A stretch of 64,000 bases of DNA from Oscillatoria sp. FACHB-1406 (GTDB taxonomy: Bacteria > Cyanobacteriota > Cyanobacteriia > Cyanobacteriales > Spirulinaceae), in the NCBI RefSeq assembly GCF_014698145.1, contig NZ_JACJSM010000025.1, forward strand, positions 1-64,000, read 5' to 3'. The translations under genes and the position numbers were made by a program. The notes under the pieces were generated by a model. It did no database searches and was not told the origin of the DNA. It saw nothing but the letters and a program-made list of their open reading frames with translations. How positions within the stretch are numbered: the stretch's first letter is position 1; every line of letters begins with the position of its first letter. Shown here in pieces: positions 42,741-50,898 of the stretch.

Positions 42741-43591
42741 TTGGACGCACTTTTACCATTATAACCCATTTTTGCCAGATCGATCGCATTTTGATATTCC
42801 GGAGAACCGGCCCAGCGATCGATCTCGCGGGCGCGCAGAACGGGAACGGGATGGGTCAGTTGGGCGGTTTGAGCGGTTTTGAGCATTTCTCCGAGTTGAG
42901 TCGTGCCGATCGCGTCATAATCGCGCGCTTGGGCGATAAACGCATCGAGATTGAGTTGGGGGGCCAAAGTCGGCGAACCGCCAGCCAGCTTCATTAGCAC
43001 GGACATCACGACTTTTGGATCTTGTAGGGTTAAAAGGGCAGCGCGATCGCAACTAAACTCCGCACACCGCAACCATTCCAGCATCCGAGCTTGTAACGAT
43101 TGGGCGATAACCGTCCCCCACATCGGTAACAAATTCGCGCCCAAAACAATCAAATTCGCCATCGTTAAATAAACGCCGTGTTCGCACTTCAAATGTCCCA
43201 ACTCGTGCGCCATCACCGCTTGAATTTCTTCGGGCGTTAGCATTTCAATCAGCGAAGTATGCAGCACCATAAAAGGCTGCCGTCCTCGCATAGCAAAAGT
43301 ATAGGCATTAGGAACGGGATTTTGCTGCACGTAAAGTTGCGGCGCTTCGATATCGAGAATTTTTGCCGCTTCGAGCAGAAGGGCGTGTAAGTGGGGCAGT
43401 TGATTTTCGCCCACCCGAACGCTAGAAGCAATATTATTGAGGTAAAAAAATTGTTCGGCTACCGGCCCGAGTAAGGTGCGAATTGCCACATCCAATCCCG
43501 GTAATTGTTTGAGGGCTTGAGTGGCGGTTAAATCCAAGGGGTGGCGAAATTGGTCGGCTTTTAGACCGATAAGCGTTGTTTTTGAATACAT
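42719..43591 (-). CDS. M48-family metallopeptidase
   Basis: 290 aa. Zinc site HELGH (H129, E130, H133) in MAHELGHLKCEH, with the third ligand likely in AEFSCDRAALL. A hydrophobic segment follows the HEXXH helix (about 139-163, VYLTMANLIVLGANLLPMWGTVIAQ), so the protein is probably membrane-associated like HtpX/YugP-type proteases. The last codons (KGKWRNW, stop) are the 5' end of the tRNA-Leu gene, which shows that this C-terminus is not under strong independent constraint. A second, exported M48 protease is at 54515. Confidence 0.88.
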   Translation of the reverse strand: MYSKTTLIGLKADQFRHPLDLTATQALKQLPGLDVAIRTLLGPVAEQFFYLNNIASSVRVGENQLPHLHALLLEAAKILDIEAPQLYVQQNPVPNAYTFAMRGRQPFMVLHTSLIEMLTPEEIQAVMAHELGHLKCEHGVYLTMANLIVLGANLLPMWGTVIAQSLQARMLEWLRCAEFSCDRAALLTLQDPKVVMSVLMKLAGGSPTLAPQLNLDAFIAQARDYDAIGTTQLGEMLKTAQTAQLTHPVPVLRAREIDRWAGSPEYQNAIDLAKMGYNGKSASKGKWRNW

Positions 43592-43689
43592 GATTTTTTC
43601 AATTATCCAATTAACAGCGAACAGTTATTCAGTGAAGGATTATCAGTTAACAGTAAAGCGTTAATTCAGTACAGTTAACTGATAACTGT

Positions 43690-44109
43690 TTACTGTTCCA
43701 GCCACGTTTTAACGCGCTGGAGGCTTTTCCAGTCGGGTTTGCGCGTTAAGCCATCTTCAATATTTTCCTGAATATCGCGCCGAAGATCGGCATCGAGAGC
43801 CATAATTTGCTGAACTAAATCGATGTGTTCGCGCACGCCTTTTTTATCAGTTTCCAGCATAGCGAGGGCAAGATTAATTCGGGCTTGTGGCGCTCGATTG
43901 TCGCATTTAACCGCTTTTTGCGCGGCTTTCAGAGCAGCTTGAGGCTTATCAACTAGGAGGTATAACCAAGATAAACTCGTCCAAGCCGCAGCGTTTTTGG
44001 GGGCGCGATCGCTGATTTCTTTAAAAGTCGAAATTAGCGTTTCGGGTTCTTCTCCGGCTCTATATCGCTCAAATCCTTTATCAAAAAGCGTTTCAACAGT
44101 TTCGGTCAT
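43690..44109 (-). CDS. Small TPR protein
   Basis: 139 aa soluble helical protein. Tetratricopeptide-type repeats occupy about 5-100 (LFDKGFERYRAGEEPETLISTFKEI, AAWTSLSWLYLLVDKPQAALKAAQKAVKCD, ARINLALAMLETD), followed by a C-terminal helix pair (DLRRDIQENIEDGLTRKPDWKSL). Such small TPR proteins are common in cyanobacteria, often as assembly helpers. It lies 98 bp upstream of the M48 gene on the same strand; that gap has AACAGTAAA/TTTACTGTT inverted repeats. Confidence 0.78.
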   Translation of the reverse strand: MTETVETLFDKGFERYRAGEEPETLISTFKEISDRAPKNAAAWTSLSWLYLLVDKPQAALKAAQKAVKCDNRAPQARINLALAMLETDKKGVREHIDLVQQIMALDADLRRDIQENIEDGLTRKPDWKSLQRVKTWLEQ

Positions 44110-44250
44110 TCTCAATGAATCGTGAATAGTGAATAGCGAGCAGTTGTATAATCTTCATCGCCCCCTCGCCCTCTCGCCCGGTACGCTGCCTGTCCGGAGC
44201 GAAGTCGAAGGGAGCGAAGTCGGAAGCGCTCTCCTCCCTCCCTTTAGGGC

Positions 44251-44604
44251 TTAAACGCCGAAAGACTTACCGCAACCGCAGGTTTGATTGGCATTGGGGT
44301 TAGTGAACTGGAACCCGCCGCCGATCATGGCGTTGCTATAGTCTAGGACTAAACCGTATAAGTAGAGCATACTTTTCGGATCGCACACAATTTTGAAACC
44401 TTCGTAGTCAAAGACGCGATCGTCTTCGCGGGTTCTGCTAGGGTCTTCAAAGTCCATCATATAGGACATCCCGGAACAGCCGCCGCTGCGAACGCCGACA
44501 CGCAGATACAAGTCTTTTCCTTGCTGTTGACGCAGCATTTGGATATGCTTGAGTGCTGTCTCGGTTAGGAGGATTCCTTGTTGGGGTTGAGTGGCTTGTG
44601 TCAT
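44251..44604 (-). CDS. sufA: Fe-S cluster assembly A-type carrier (SufA/IscA)
   Basis: 117 aa A-type carrier that receives and hands on iron-sulfur clusters in the cytoplasm. The three cluster-binding Cys are in place: GGCSGMSY (C43) and CGCGKSF (C109, C111). The body ([43 protein letters not shown]) is typical. Whether it should be called SufA or IscA cannot be settled from one sequence. It is divergent from the gene at 44915. Confidence 0.9.
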   Translation of the reverse strand: MTQATQPQQGILLTETALKHIQMLRQQQGKDLYLRVGVRSGGCSGMSYMMDFEDPSRTREDDRVFDYEGFKIVCDPKSMLYLYGLVLDYSNAMIGGGFQFTNPNANQTCGCGKSFGV

Positions 44605-44914
44605 AGATGTAGGTCAATCCTAAATTTTATGGATGGGGTTTTAACAATATGTTGCTACCGCGACCGCTGAGGTCAAGTTTACCGTTAAATGTTTGCTATT
44701 ACTAAAGAGGAGAGTTCGCGCTCCGGCTGCCCTCTACTGTTGTCTATCATAACGATTTCTGTTGAAAGGGTCGCGCTAGGAAGGCGAGGCGATTTTAGGG
44801 ACGGCAGTGCTTTTGCCTCGAGGTTCGAGGCGTAGTGAAACGAGAGCTTGGGTTTGTCGAGCTAAGCCGAGGTCTTTGGGTATCTTTCCGAATCTGCAAT
44901 TGGGTTAATTTTTC
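44605..44914. other. Divergent promoter region
   Basis: 310 bp between divergent start codons. One small hairpin GCCTCGA-GGT-TCGAGGC (44815-44831). I see no gene and cannot assign promoter boxes with confidence. Confidence 0.5.
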
Positions 44915-46603
44915 ATGAATAGTCTTCATCCATCTACGCTGCGTCGTCTCAAAAAGATTTCTCAAATTCCGAGCGTTTGGGAAGGCGATCGCCGTCCTTT
45001 AGGCGGTATGGCGCGGGAACTCGATCCCGATGCTGCTGATGAAAACGGGGATTGTATTATTTGGGTGGACGGTTCTGAGGGACTGGTACGCGCGATGGAT
45101 GTGGTGTCGTTGGAGATGGGGCCCGAGGCGGTGGTTCGCACGCTACTGCGCGCGATCGAAAATCCTCACAGTCCCGCTCGTCCGGCTCGCCCGCAAAAGA
45201 TTGTGGTGCGCGATCGCGAAATTCATTTTTTTCTGCGCGGAACCCTGCAAGATCTCGATATCGATATCGATTACGTTCCTGAATTGCCGCTGATCGATGA
45301 ATTGTTTCGCGGCTTCGAGCAAATGGGAAACGATCGCCCGCCCCATCTCCCACCCAAGTTCGCCAAGTCTTTACAACAAGCGGCGAGCGAGCTTTGGAAG
45401 CTCGCGCCGTGGGAGTTTTTGGGCGACCATCAAATTATCTCGATTTGCCTCAATCGCTGGGATATCGAGAATCTTTATGTTTCGGTGATGGGGATGTTGG
45501 GGCAAGAGTATGGCGTACTGTTGTATCGTTCTTTAGAATCTCTCGAACGTTTCCGCGCTGCTGCGATCGCCGAACGTTCCCCCGAACGTTTAGAAAAAGC
45601 CTTCTTATCACAAGATTGTTGGTTTGTCAACTACTCGACCGATGCCGATGACTTTGACGAGAGCGAGGACGATCTCGCCGATTGGCCCTTAGAAGAAATT
45701 TACCCAATTTTCGGCAGCGTCCATCCTTACGAAGGAATGAGACCTTTTTTAGACGAAGAAGAGGCGATCGCAGTTTACGCAGCCGTTAAAGCGCTGACGA
45801 GCTTCATCCAAGCCAAACGCAAACTTTTAGCTCGCGAACCGGGTGAAACTCTCCCCACCGCCAGCAAGCGCTGTCGCATCGCACTTCCCCCCGAATGCGA
45901 AAACCCGCAGACGCTCTCGATTGAAGTTTCCACCCTGCCGGAATTATCCGCCCAATTCCTCGAAGCGATGGAACTCGAGGAGCTTAATTTTGATGAAGAA
46001 GAAGATGATGATGATGATGAAGGTTCCTCCCTCGACGTTCCCATCCAAGATGACTTAATTCCCGCAGATGCTTTGGTTTCTCTAACGATTTTACCTTGGG
46101 AAAAAGTCGAACCCATACGCGCCGATCGCCAAAAATATTATCCATCCCCCTCCGCGAAAAGCAGTGGGGAAACCGTCGGAAAAGGGCTTCCCGTCGCGAT
46201 CGTGCAAACTTCTCGTCCGAAAGTCAAAAAAATTGTCGCCGTACTCGCAGCGAACGACGGATTGAAAGGAATTTGCTTGAATCCCGGAGAAGATCCGTTT
46301 ACCGATACGCTTTACGAACTCGGATTGCTGCAAGCAGAGAACGGCAATATTTACCTATTTAAAGAATTTTTAGCCGAGGAGCCAGACTATCTCAAAGCGC
46401 GTCAAGAATGGGAACAAGCATTGCAAGTAACGAAAGGCTGTTGCGGTTTAATTTTAGCGATGGGCGCGAAAGGAACTTCGCGCGGCAATCCTCGCCCGAA
46501 GGATTTGCTAGCGCTTTTTGAAACGAAAGTGCTTTCTGCTGAAGAACTGGGAACGGGAGTTTTGCAGTTAATGCCGCAGTTTGGTTTTGAGTTGGATTGG
46601 TAA
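44915..46603 (+). CDS. Large cyanobacterial protein of unknown function (DUF6930-like)
   Basis: 562 aa, soluble. The start MNSLHPSTLRRLKKISQIPS belongs to a conserved cyanobacterial family (I believe DUF6930). The N-terminal half (about 1-310) has no catalytic motif I recognise. A very acidic linker follows (about 345-375, EEEDDDDDEG). The C-terminal half (about 430-555) has an alternating strand-helix pattern (KKIVAVLAANDGLKGICLNPGE, CCGLILAMGAKGTSRGNPRPKDLLALFETKV). No membrane segments. Function unknown. It is followed 84 bp later by the HDAC-family gene on the same strand. Confidence 0.72.
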   Translation: MNSLHPSTLRRLKKISQIPSVWEGDRRPLGGMARELDPDAADENGDCIIWVDGSEGLVRAMDVVSLEMGPEAVVRTLLRAIENPHSPARPARPQKIVVRDREIHFFLRGTLQDLDIDIDYVPELPLIDELFRGFEQMGNDRPPHLPPKFAKSLQQAASELWKLAPWEFLGDHQIISICLNRWDIENLYVSVMGMLGQEYGVLLYRSLESLERFRAAAIAERSPERLEKAFLSQDCWFVNYSTDADDFDESEDDLADWPLEEIYPIFGSVHPYEGMRPFLDEEEAIAVYAAVKALTSFIQAKRKLLAREPGETLPTASKRCRIALPPECENPQTLSIEVSTLPELSAQFLEAMELEELNFDEEEDDDDDEGSSLDVPIQDDLIPADALVSLTILPWEKVEPIRADRQKYYPSPSAKSSGETVGKGLPVAIVQTSRPKVKKIVAVLAANDGLKGICLNPGEDPFTDTLYELGLLQAENGNIYLFKEFLAEEPDYLKARQEWEQALQVTKGCCGLILAMGAKGTSRGNPRPKDLLALFETKVLSAEELGTGVLQLMPQFGFELDW

Positions 46604-46687
46604 GGAAGGACGTGCTGGCTCCTCAGCAATTTTTTGTTACGGTTGAAAGAACGCAATCTTCTATCGCTTTAGCTCGCTCGGGAATCT

Positions 46688-47611
46688 ATGCTACCTGTTA
46701 TTTATAGCGATCGCTTCCTCGAACATCTCACCGGACGCTTGCACCCAGAACGTCCCGAACGCCTCACTGCCATTGTCGAAGCCATTAAAGCATCACCCCA
46801 TCGCGATCGCGTCGATTGGCAACTCCCCACGCCCTTAGCAGAACGGGATGTAATGCCTTGGCTGGAGAAAATTCATCAGCCTCAATATATCGCCCTCGTT
46901 CGCGAAATTGCGGAAAACGGCGGTGGATACCTCGATGCGGATACGCCCGTTTCGCCTCAGAGTTACGATGTTGCCCTCCTCGCCGTCAGTGCTTGGCTCG
47001 ATGGAGTCGATCGCGTCCTCGCCTCAAATAACCCCGCCTTCGTGCTGGCGCGTCCTCCCGGACACCATGCCGAACACCGATCCGGGATGGGATTTTGCCT
47101 GTTTTCCAACGCCGCGATCGCCGCCTTTTACGCCCTCGAACAGCCCGGAATTCGCCGCGTTGCTATCTTAGATTGGGACGTTCACCACGGCAACGGCACG
47201 CAATACATCACCGAAGACAGCGCCAAGATTGCCTACTGTTCCTTGCATCAATCTCCTTGCTATCCCGGAACTGGGCGCATTGAGGAGTGTGGGCGATACG
47301 ACAACGTTCTCAATATCCCCATGCGTCCCGGCAGTACGATTGGGGAATATTCATTGGCTTTTGAGGAAAAAGTCAAGCCTTTCTTAACAGAATTTAACCC
47401 CGACTTGTTAATTGTCAGCGCGGGCTACGATGCCAATCGCGCCGATCGACTGGCAGGAATCGACCTGGAACCGGAGGATTTCGGCACTTTCACCGAAGTC
47501 ATCTTACAGCTAACGCGACGAATTGTGTTTGGTTTGGAGGGCGGTTACGATCTCGAGGCTTTGGGGCGATCGGTTGTTGCCACAATTGAGCCAATAATTC
47601 GTAATTCGTAA
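46688..47611 (+). CDS. Histone deacetylase-family protein (acetylpolyamine/AcuC-like)
   Basis: 307 aa arginase-fold deacetylase. Zinc and catalytic residues are visible: ARPPGHHAEH (H126, H127), LDWDVHHGNGTQ (D164, H166) and SAGYDANRADRLAG. Bacterial members deacetylate acetylpolyamines or acetylated proteins such as acetyl-CoA synthetase; the substrate here is unknown. The last codons (IIRNS, stop) come from the AATTCGT array, just as in the aminopeptidase gene at 40106. Confidence 0.92.
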   Translation: MLPVIYSDRFLEHLTGRLHPERPERLTAIVEAIKASPHRDRVDWQLPTPLAERDVMPWLEKIHQPQYIALVREIAENGGGYLDADTPVSPQSYDVALLAVSAWLDGVDRVLASNNPAFVLARPPGHHAEHRSGMGFCLFSNAAIAAFYALEQPGIRRVAILDWDVHHGNGTQYITEDSAKIAYCSLHQSPCYPGTGRIEECGRYDNVLNIPMRPGSTIGEYSLAFEEKVKPFLTEFNPDLLIVSAGYDANRADRLAGIDLEPEDFGTFTEVILQLTRRIVFGLEGGYDLEALGRSVVATIEPIIRNS

Positions 47612-47777
47612 TTCGTAATTCGTAATTCGTAATTCGTAATTCGTAATTCGTAGTTCGTAATTCGTAATTCGTAATTCGTAATTCGTAATTCGTAATTCGT
47701 AGTTCGTAATTCGTAATTCGTAATTCGTAATTCGTAATTCACCATTCATAATTCATAATTCATAATTCATAATTCAT
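47596..47777. repeat. Heptanucleotide array, 20 x AATTCGT then AATTCAT copies
   Basis: Twenty consecutive heptamers fill 47596-47735: 18 are AATTCGT and two are AGTTCGT (copies 9 and 16, exactly seven units apart, so a 49-bp block was probably duplicated). After two altered units, AATTCAT is repeated four times (47750-47777). The array starts inside the HDAC-family gene and supplies its stop. The remaining 47612-47927 has no gene. Confidence 0.97.
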
Positions 47778-47878
47778 AATTTTAGGTCGCCGTTATTTGA
47801 AGGGTGGAAACTCGGATAGCTAACAAGTAGCGCTATAACCCACAGTAATTTATCGGAATTAATCCCGTAAAAATAATA

Positions 47879-47902
47879 AAATCCCCCGATGAAGGGGGAT
47901 TT
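47879..47902 (-). terminator. Rho-independent terminator of transaldolase
   Basis: Nine-base stem AAATCCCCC / GGGGGATTT (47879-47887, 47894-47902) with a 6-base loop. On the minus strand the stem is followed by TTATTATTTT. It lies 26 bp beyond the transaldolase stop. Confidence 0.85.
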
Positions 47903-47927
47903 CTTGTAGCGCCATAGATTTTAAGAA

Positions 47928-49103
47928 TTAAACGCTAGCTAAACGGAATGCCGAGCCTAAACCAGCGGCGATTTCTTCAGGGGAAATCTTACCATCGCCA
48001 TTCAGATCGAGGGCATCAAAAACCGCATCCGATCCCATCCATTCTTCGCGAGTAATTGCGCCATCGCCATCGAGATCGTAAATTGCGAAGATATCGCAAG
48101 CGGGTTGTTGTGGAGTCTCTGTTGTTTCTATGGCGGAGAGTCGTTCGGTTAAGAGTTTCTCGAGCGCTTCTAGGGCTTTTGAGAATCCGAGAATCCCTTC
48201 TTCTAGCTTTTGGGAAGCCATGCGATCTTCGGCGTGCATCTTCTCGAAAGTTTCCTTATCCATTGTCAGTTTTTCGAGATCTTCCTTCGCTGCTGTTTCG
48301 GGACAGAGTTTGCGAGGCAGTTCGTTTTCTGTCGATCGCAATTCATCGAGCAGTTTCGGCGAAATTGTCAGCAAATCGCAACCGGCTAACTCAGTAATTT
48401 CGCCAATATTGCGGAAGCTTGCGCCCATAACTTCCGTCTGGTAGCCAAATTTCTTGTAATAGTTGTAAATCTTCGTTACAGACTCTACGCCCGGATCTTC
48501 AGCCGGGGCATAATCGCGTCCGGTTTCCTGCTTGTACCAATCGAGAATGCGTCCGACAAAGGGAGAAATCAGGGTTACGCCCGCTTCCGCACAGGCGACT
48601 GCTTGGTGGAAGCCGAAAAGGAGCGTTAAATTGCAGTGAATACCTTCTTTTTCCAGGATTTCCGCCGCGCGAATTCCTTCCCAGGTCGAAGCAATTTTAA
48701 TTAAGATGCGATCGCGCGAAACGCCCGCTGCTTCATATTCCGAAATTAAGTAGCGTGCCTTAGCTAGCGTCGCTTCCGTATCGTAGGACAACCGCGCGTC
48801 TACTTCCGTCGAAACGCGCCCGGGAATAATTTCGAGAATTTTCCGCCCAAAGGCGACAGCTAAGCGATCGAAGGCTAAAGTAGCGACTTCAGACGCATCC
48901 GCCCCATCCCCTAAGTCCTTTCTCGCCTGCTTGAGGGTATCATCGACAATCGCTTGATACTGAGGCATTTCCGCCGCTGCGGTAATCAAAGACGGGTTCG
49001 TCGTCGCATCTCGCGGTGTAAACGTTTCGATCGCTTGGATATCTCCGGTATCTGCGACGACAATCGTCATTTCTCGCAGTTGTTCGAGCAAGTTCCCAGC
49101 CAT
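47928..49103 (-). CDS. tal: Transaldolase with C-terminal EF-hand pair
   Basis: 391 aa, with AGGAG seven bases before the ATG at 49103. It moves a dihydroxyacetone unit between sugar phosphates in the pentose phosphate pathway. The N-terminal TIM-barrel domain shows TTNPSLI and the Schiff-base Lys in [11 protein letters not shown] (K136). After about residue 325 two EF-hand loops follow: [13 protein letters not shown] and [13 protein letters not shown], both with full calcium-ligand patterns. This fused arrangement is usual in cyanobacteria. Calcium control of the enzyme is plausible but not shown. Confidence 0.95.
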   Translation of the reverse strand: MAGNLLEQLREMTIVVADTGDIQAIETFTPRDATTNPSLITAAAEMPQYQAIVDDTLKQARKDLGDGADASEVATLAFDRLAVAFGRKILEIIPGRVSTEVDARLSYDTEATLAKARYLISEYEAAGVSRDRILIKIASTWEGIRAAEILEKEGIHCNLTLLFGFHQAVACAEAGVTLISPFVGRILDWYKQETGRDYAPAEDPGVESVTKIYNYYKKFGYQTEVMGASFRNIGEITELAGCDLLTISPKLLDELRSTENELPRKLCPETAAKEDLEKLTMDKETFEKMHAEDRMASQKLEEGILGFSKALEALEKLLTERLSAIETTETPQQPACDIFAIYDLDGDGAITREEWMGSDAVFDALDLNGDGKISPEEIAAGLGSAFRLASV

Positions 49104-49606
49104 GTTCAACTCCTAGGGTTTAAGTCTCCGGTCGAAGGGTATTAAATCTTCAACTGCCTCAATTGTATTGCGGATCTCGTGCTGACCGTTCCGGAGAGGA
49201 TGCGCTGGTTTTAATGGCTAAAAGCTTTGTAGGGAGAGGGATTGAGCGGTTGCTTTTGGGGTGTTGCTTTCTAAAGAAAGACTAAAGAAAAGAGGAACAA
49301 AATGCCAGCGCAAACTAAAAGCGCGATCGCTCCGCCTCGATCGATTCTCCATCCTCCGCGATAAACTCAGTGTATAGATTTTTTCAAAGTATTACTCTAT
49401 CTCTACCACAGCAATTACTCGTCTATCGAACTCAGGTTGAACAGGTTCTCTAGCGTCGAAGCGTCGTTCATCTAACCCAAGATAGATCGGAGTCTCGCTC
49501 GAAACTCTATCTTAAGACTTTAGCGATCGCGTCCTTCTCCGAGTTAATCTTCAAATTAATCAAGTTTTTATAAATTAGAAAAAATTCGCCATTCAGGAGA
49601 AAAGCG
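49104..49606. other. Divergent intergenic region
   Basis: 503 bp between divergent genes. A possible 20-codon frame with GAGGAACAAA before its ATG at 49302 is discussed separately. Two promoter regions must lie here; no convincing boxes can be named, and no repeat is seen. Confidence 0.5.
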
Positions 49607-49942
49607 ATGCCCGGTCAAGACCCGTCCAAAATCAAAATGGGAACGATTGAAGAAGAAGAAAAAGATATATCCATGCAAGGTAAGGTGATTTTGGGCATCG
49701 ATCCTGATGGCGGTCGAGTGGTATTCTTCCGAGATATTGACATTGAAACCGAAGATACAAAACTCACTGCTTATCTGGCAACCGACGGTAATTTGAACAA
49801 AAGTCTCGAACTGGGCGAGCTTAAAGCAATGAACGGCAGTTTTAACCTTCCTGTCCCCGATGGAATCGATACTGCTCCCTATAATACCGTCATCATTCGC
49901 AATCCGAAAAGTAAGAAAAAAATGGCTGTTGTCGAGCTATAA
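49607..49942 (+). CDS. DM13-like single-domain protein, cytoplasmic
   Basis: 111 aa, CAGGAGAAAAG before the ATG. Sequence order matches the DM13 domain: a first strand GKVILGIDPDGGRVVFF, then LTAYLATDG, LELGELKAMNGSFNLPVP, then PYNTVIIRNPKSKKKMAVVEL. The Cys normally found in the closing strand (VVIxCxxF) is replaced by RNP here, and there is no signal peptide, unlike most DM13 proteins. I infer a derived DM13 fold with another role. A hairpin terminator follows at 50008. Confidence 0.62.
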   Translation: MPGQDPSKIKMGTIEEEEKDISMQGKVILGIDPDGGRVVFFRDIDIETEDTKLTAYLATDGNLNKSLELGELKAMNGSFNLPVPDGIDTAPYNTVIIRNPKSKKKMAVVEL

Positions 49943-50007
49943 GCTTACAATTTAATCATTACTCCGAATAGACAAACAGAGCCAATCTCCATCAGTTACA
50001 AAGAAAA

Positions 50008-50040
50008 TCAGACGGGCAATTTGTTCGTCTGAGTTTTTTT
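50008..50040 (+). terminator. Rho-independent terminator
   Basis: Seven-base stem TCAGACG / CGTCTGA (50008-50014, 50026-50032), followed directly by GTTTTTTT. It closes the DM13-like gene. Confidence 0.85.
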
Positions 50041-50127
50041 ATGGCAGGGTTAATATTAACGATGAGTACATCGGTATACCGCATCGTTTAAAATTAGGAA
50101 ACAAAGCTTCTCGAGGTCGTATTGCTT

Positions 50128-50793
50128 ATGACTGTTTCCCTCGATCGCGAAATTCTCTACCCCGACAGCGACGGACAACCGATGGCCGATAATACAAAAC
50201 AATATCGCTGGATTGTCTTAATTAAAGAAAATCTCGAACTTCTCCTCGCCGAAAATCCTGAAGTCTTTGTAGCAGGGGATTTGCTATGGTATGCAGTTGA
50301 AGGTTCCCCCAAAATCCGCATCGCCCCCGATGTTATGATAATCTTCGGACGACCAAAAGGCGATCGCGGTTCTTACCAACAGTGGAAAGAAGACAACATC
50401 GCCCCGCAAGTTATCTTTGAGATTCTCTCTCCGGGGAATCGTTTCAAGGAGATGGTCAAAAAGTTCAATTTCTACAATCGCTATGGGGTAGAAGAATATT
50501 ACATTTACGACCCCGATACGAACGAACTCGATGGATTGCTGCGCGAAGAAGGAGACTTAACCTTTGTTGAAGAAATGGACGGGTTTACCAGTCCGAGGTT
50601 GGGGATTCGTTTTGTTTTAACTCCGGAAACGCTGTCAATTTATCGTCCCGACGGGCGAAAGTTTCTGACTACGCTCGAACTGGAAGAAAGGTTGCAACAA
50701 GCCACTCAGCGTGCAGAACAAGAAGCTCAACGGGCAGAACGATTAGCTGCTAAACTCCGAGCATTAGGAATCGACCCAGATAGTGAAAGTTAA
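50128..50793 (+). CDS. Uma2-family (DUF820) putative nuclease
   Basis: 221 aa. The Uma2/DUF820 restriction-endonuclease-like core is clear: PKIRIAPDVMIIFG, then PQVIFEILSPGNR..KEMVKKFNFYNRYGVEEYYIYDP, which carries the PD-(D/E)xK-type acidic and Lys residues. The C-terminus is a coiled coil (about 185-215, LEERLQQATQRAEQEAQRAERLAAKL). This family is greatly expanded in cyanobacteria and its role is uncertain. The ATG at 50128 is preferred over a TTG six bases earlier; GAGG lies about 12 bases upstream of it. Confidence 0.87.
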   Translation: MTVSLDREILYPDSDGQPMADNTKQYRWIVLIKENLELLLAENPEVFVAGDLLWYAVEGSPKIRIAPDVMIIFGRPKGDRGSYQQWKEDNIAPQVIFEILSPGNRFKEMVKKFNFYNRYGVEEYYIYDPDTNELDGLLREEGDLTFVEEMDGFTSPRLGIRFVLTPETLSIYRPDGRKFLTTLELEERLQQATQRAEQEAQRAERLAAKLRALGIDPDSES

Positions 50794-50802
50794 ATCGCCT
50801 AC

Positions 50803-50876
50803 CTTGGGTTCCAACCCAAGTTAGAGCGTAAACTCACTTTCAAAAGATAGGGGCAGCTACATTGCGGCTGCCCCTA
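50803..50876. repeat. Two hairpins between convergent genes
   Basis: CTTGGGTT-CC-AACCCAAG (50803-50820) and TAGGGGCAGC / GCTGCCCCTA (50848-50857 and 50867-50876). Both are members of dispersed palindrome families in this window. They probably act as a bidirectional end between the Uma2 gene and ndhF. Confidence 0.65.
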
Positions 50877-50898
50877 CAATACCGTTAGGATTTTAACG

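Noticed and set aside
47510-47749. Minus-strand frame encoding repeated RITNYEL
   Set aside because: It is a by-product of the AATTCGT heptamer array, which is open in all minus-strand frames; no ribosome-binding site and no non-repeat coding sequence of its own.
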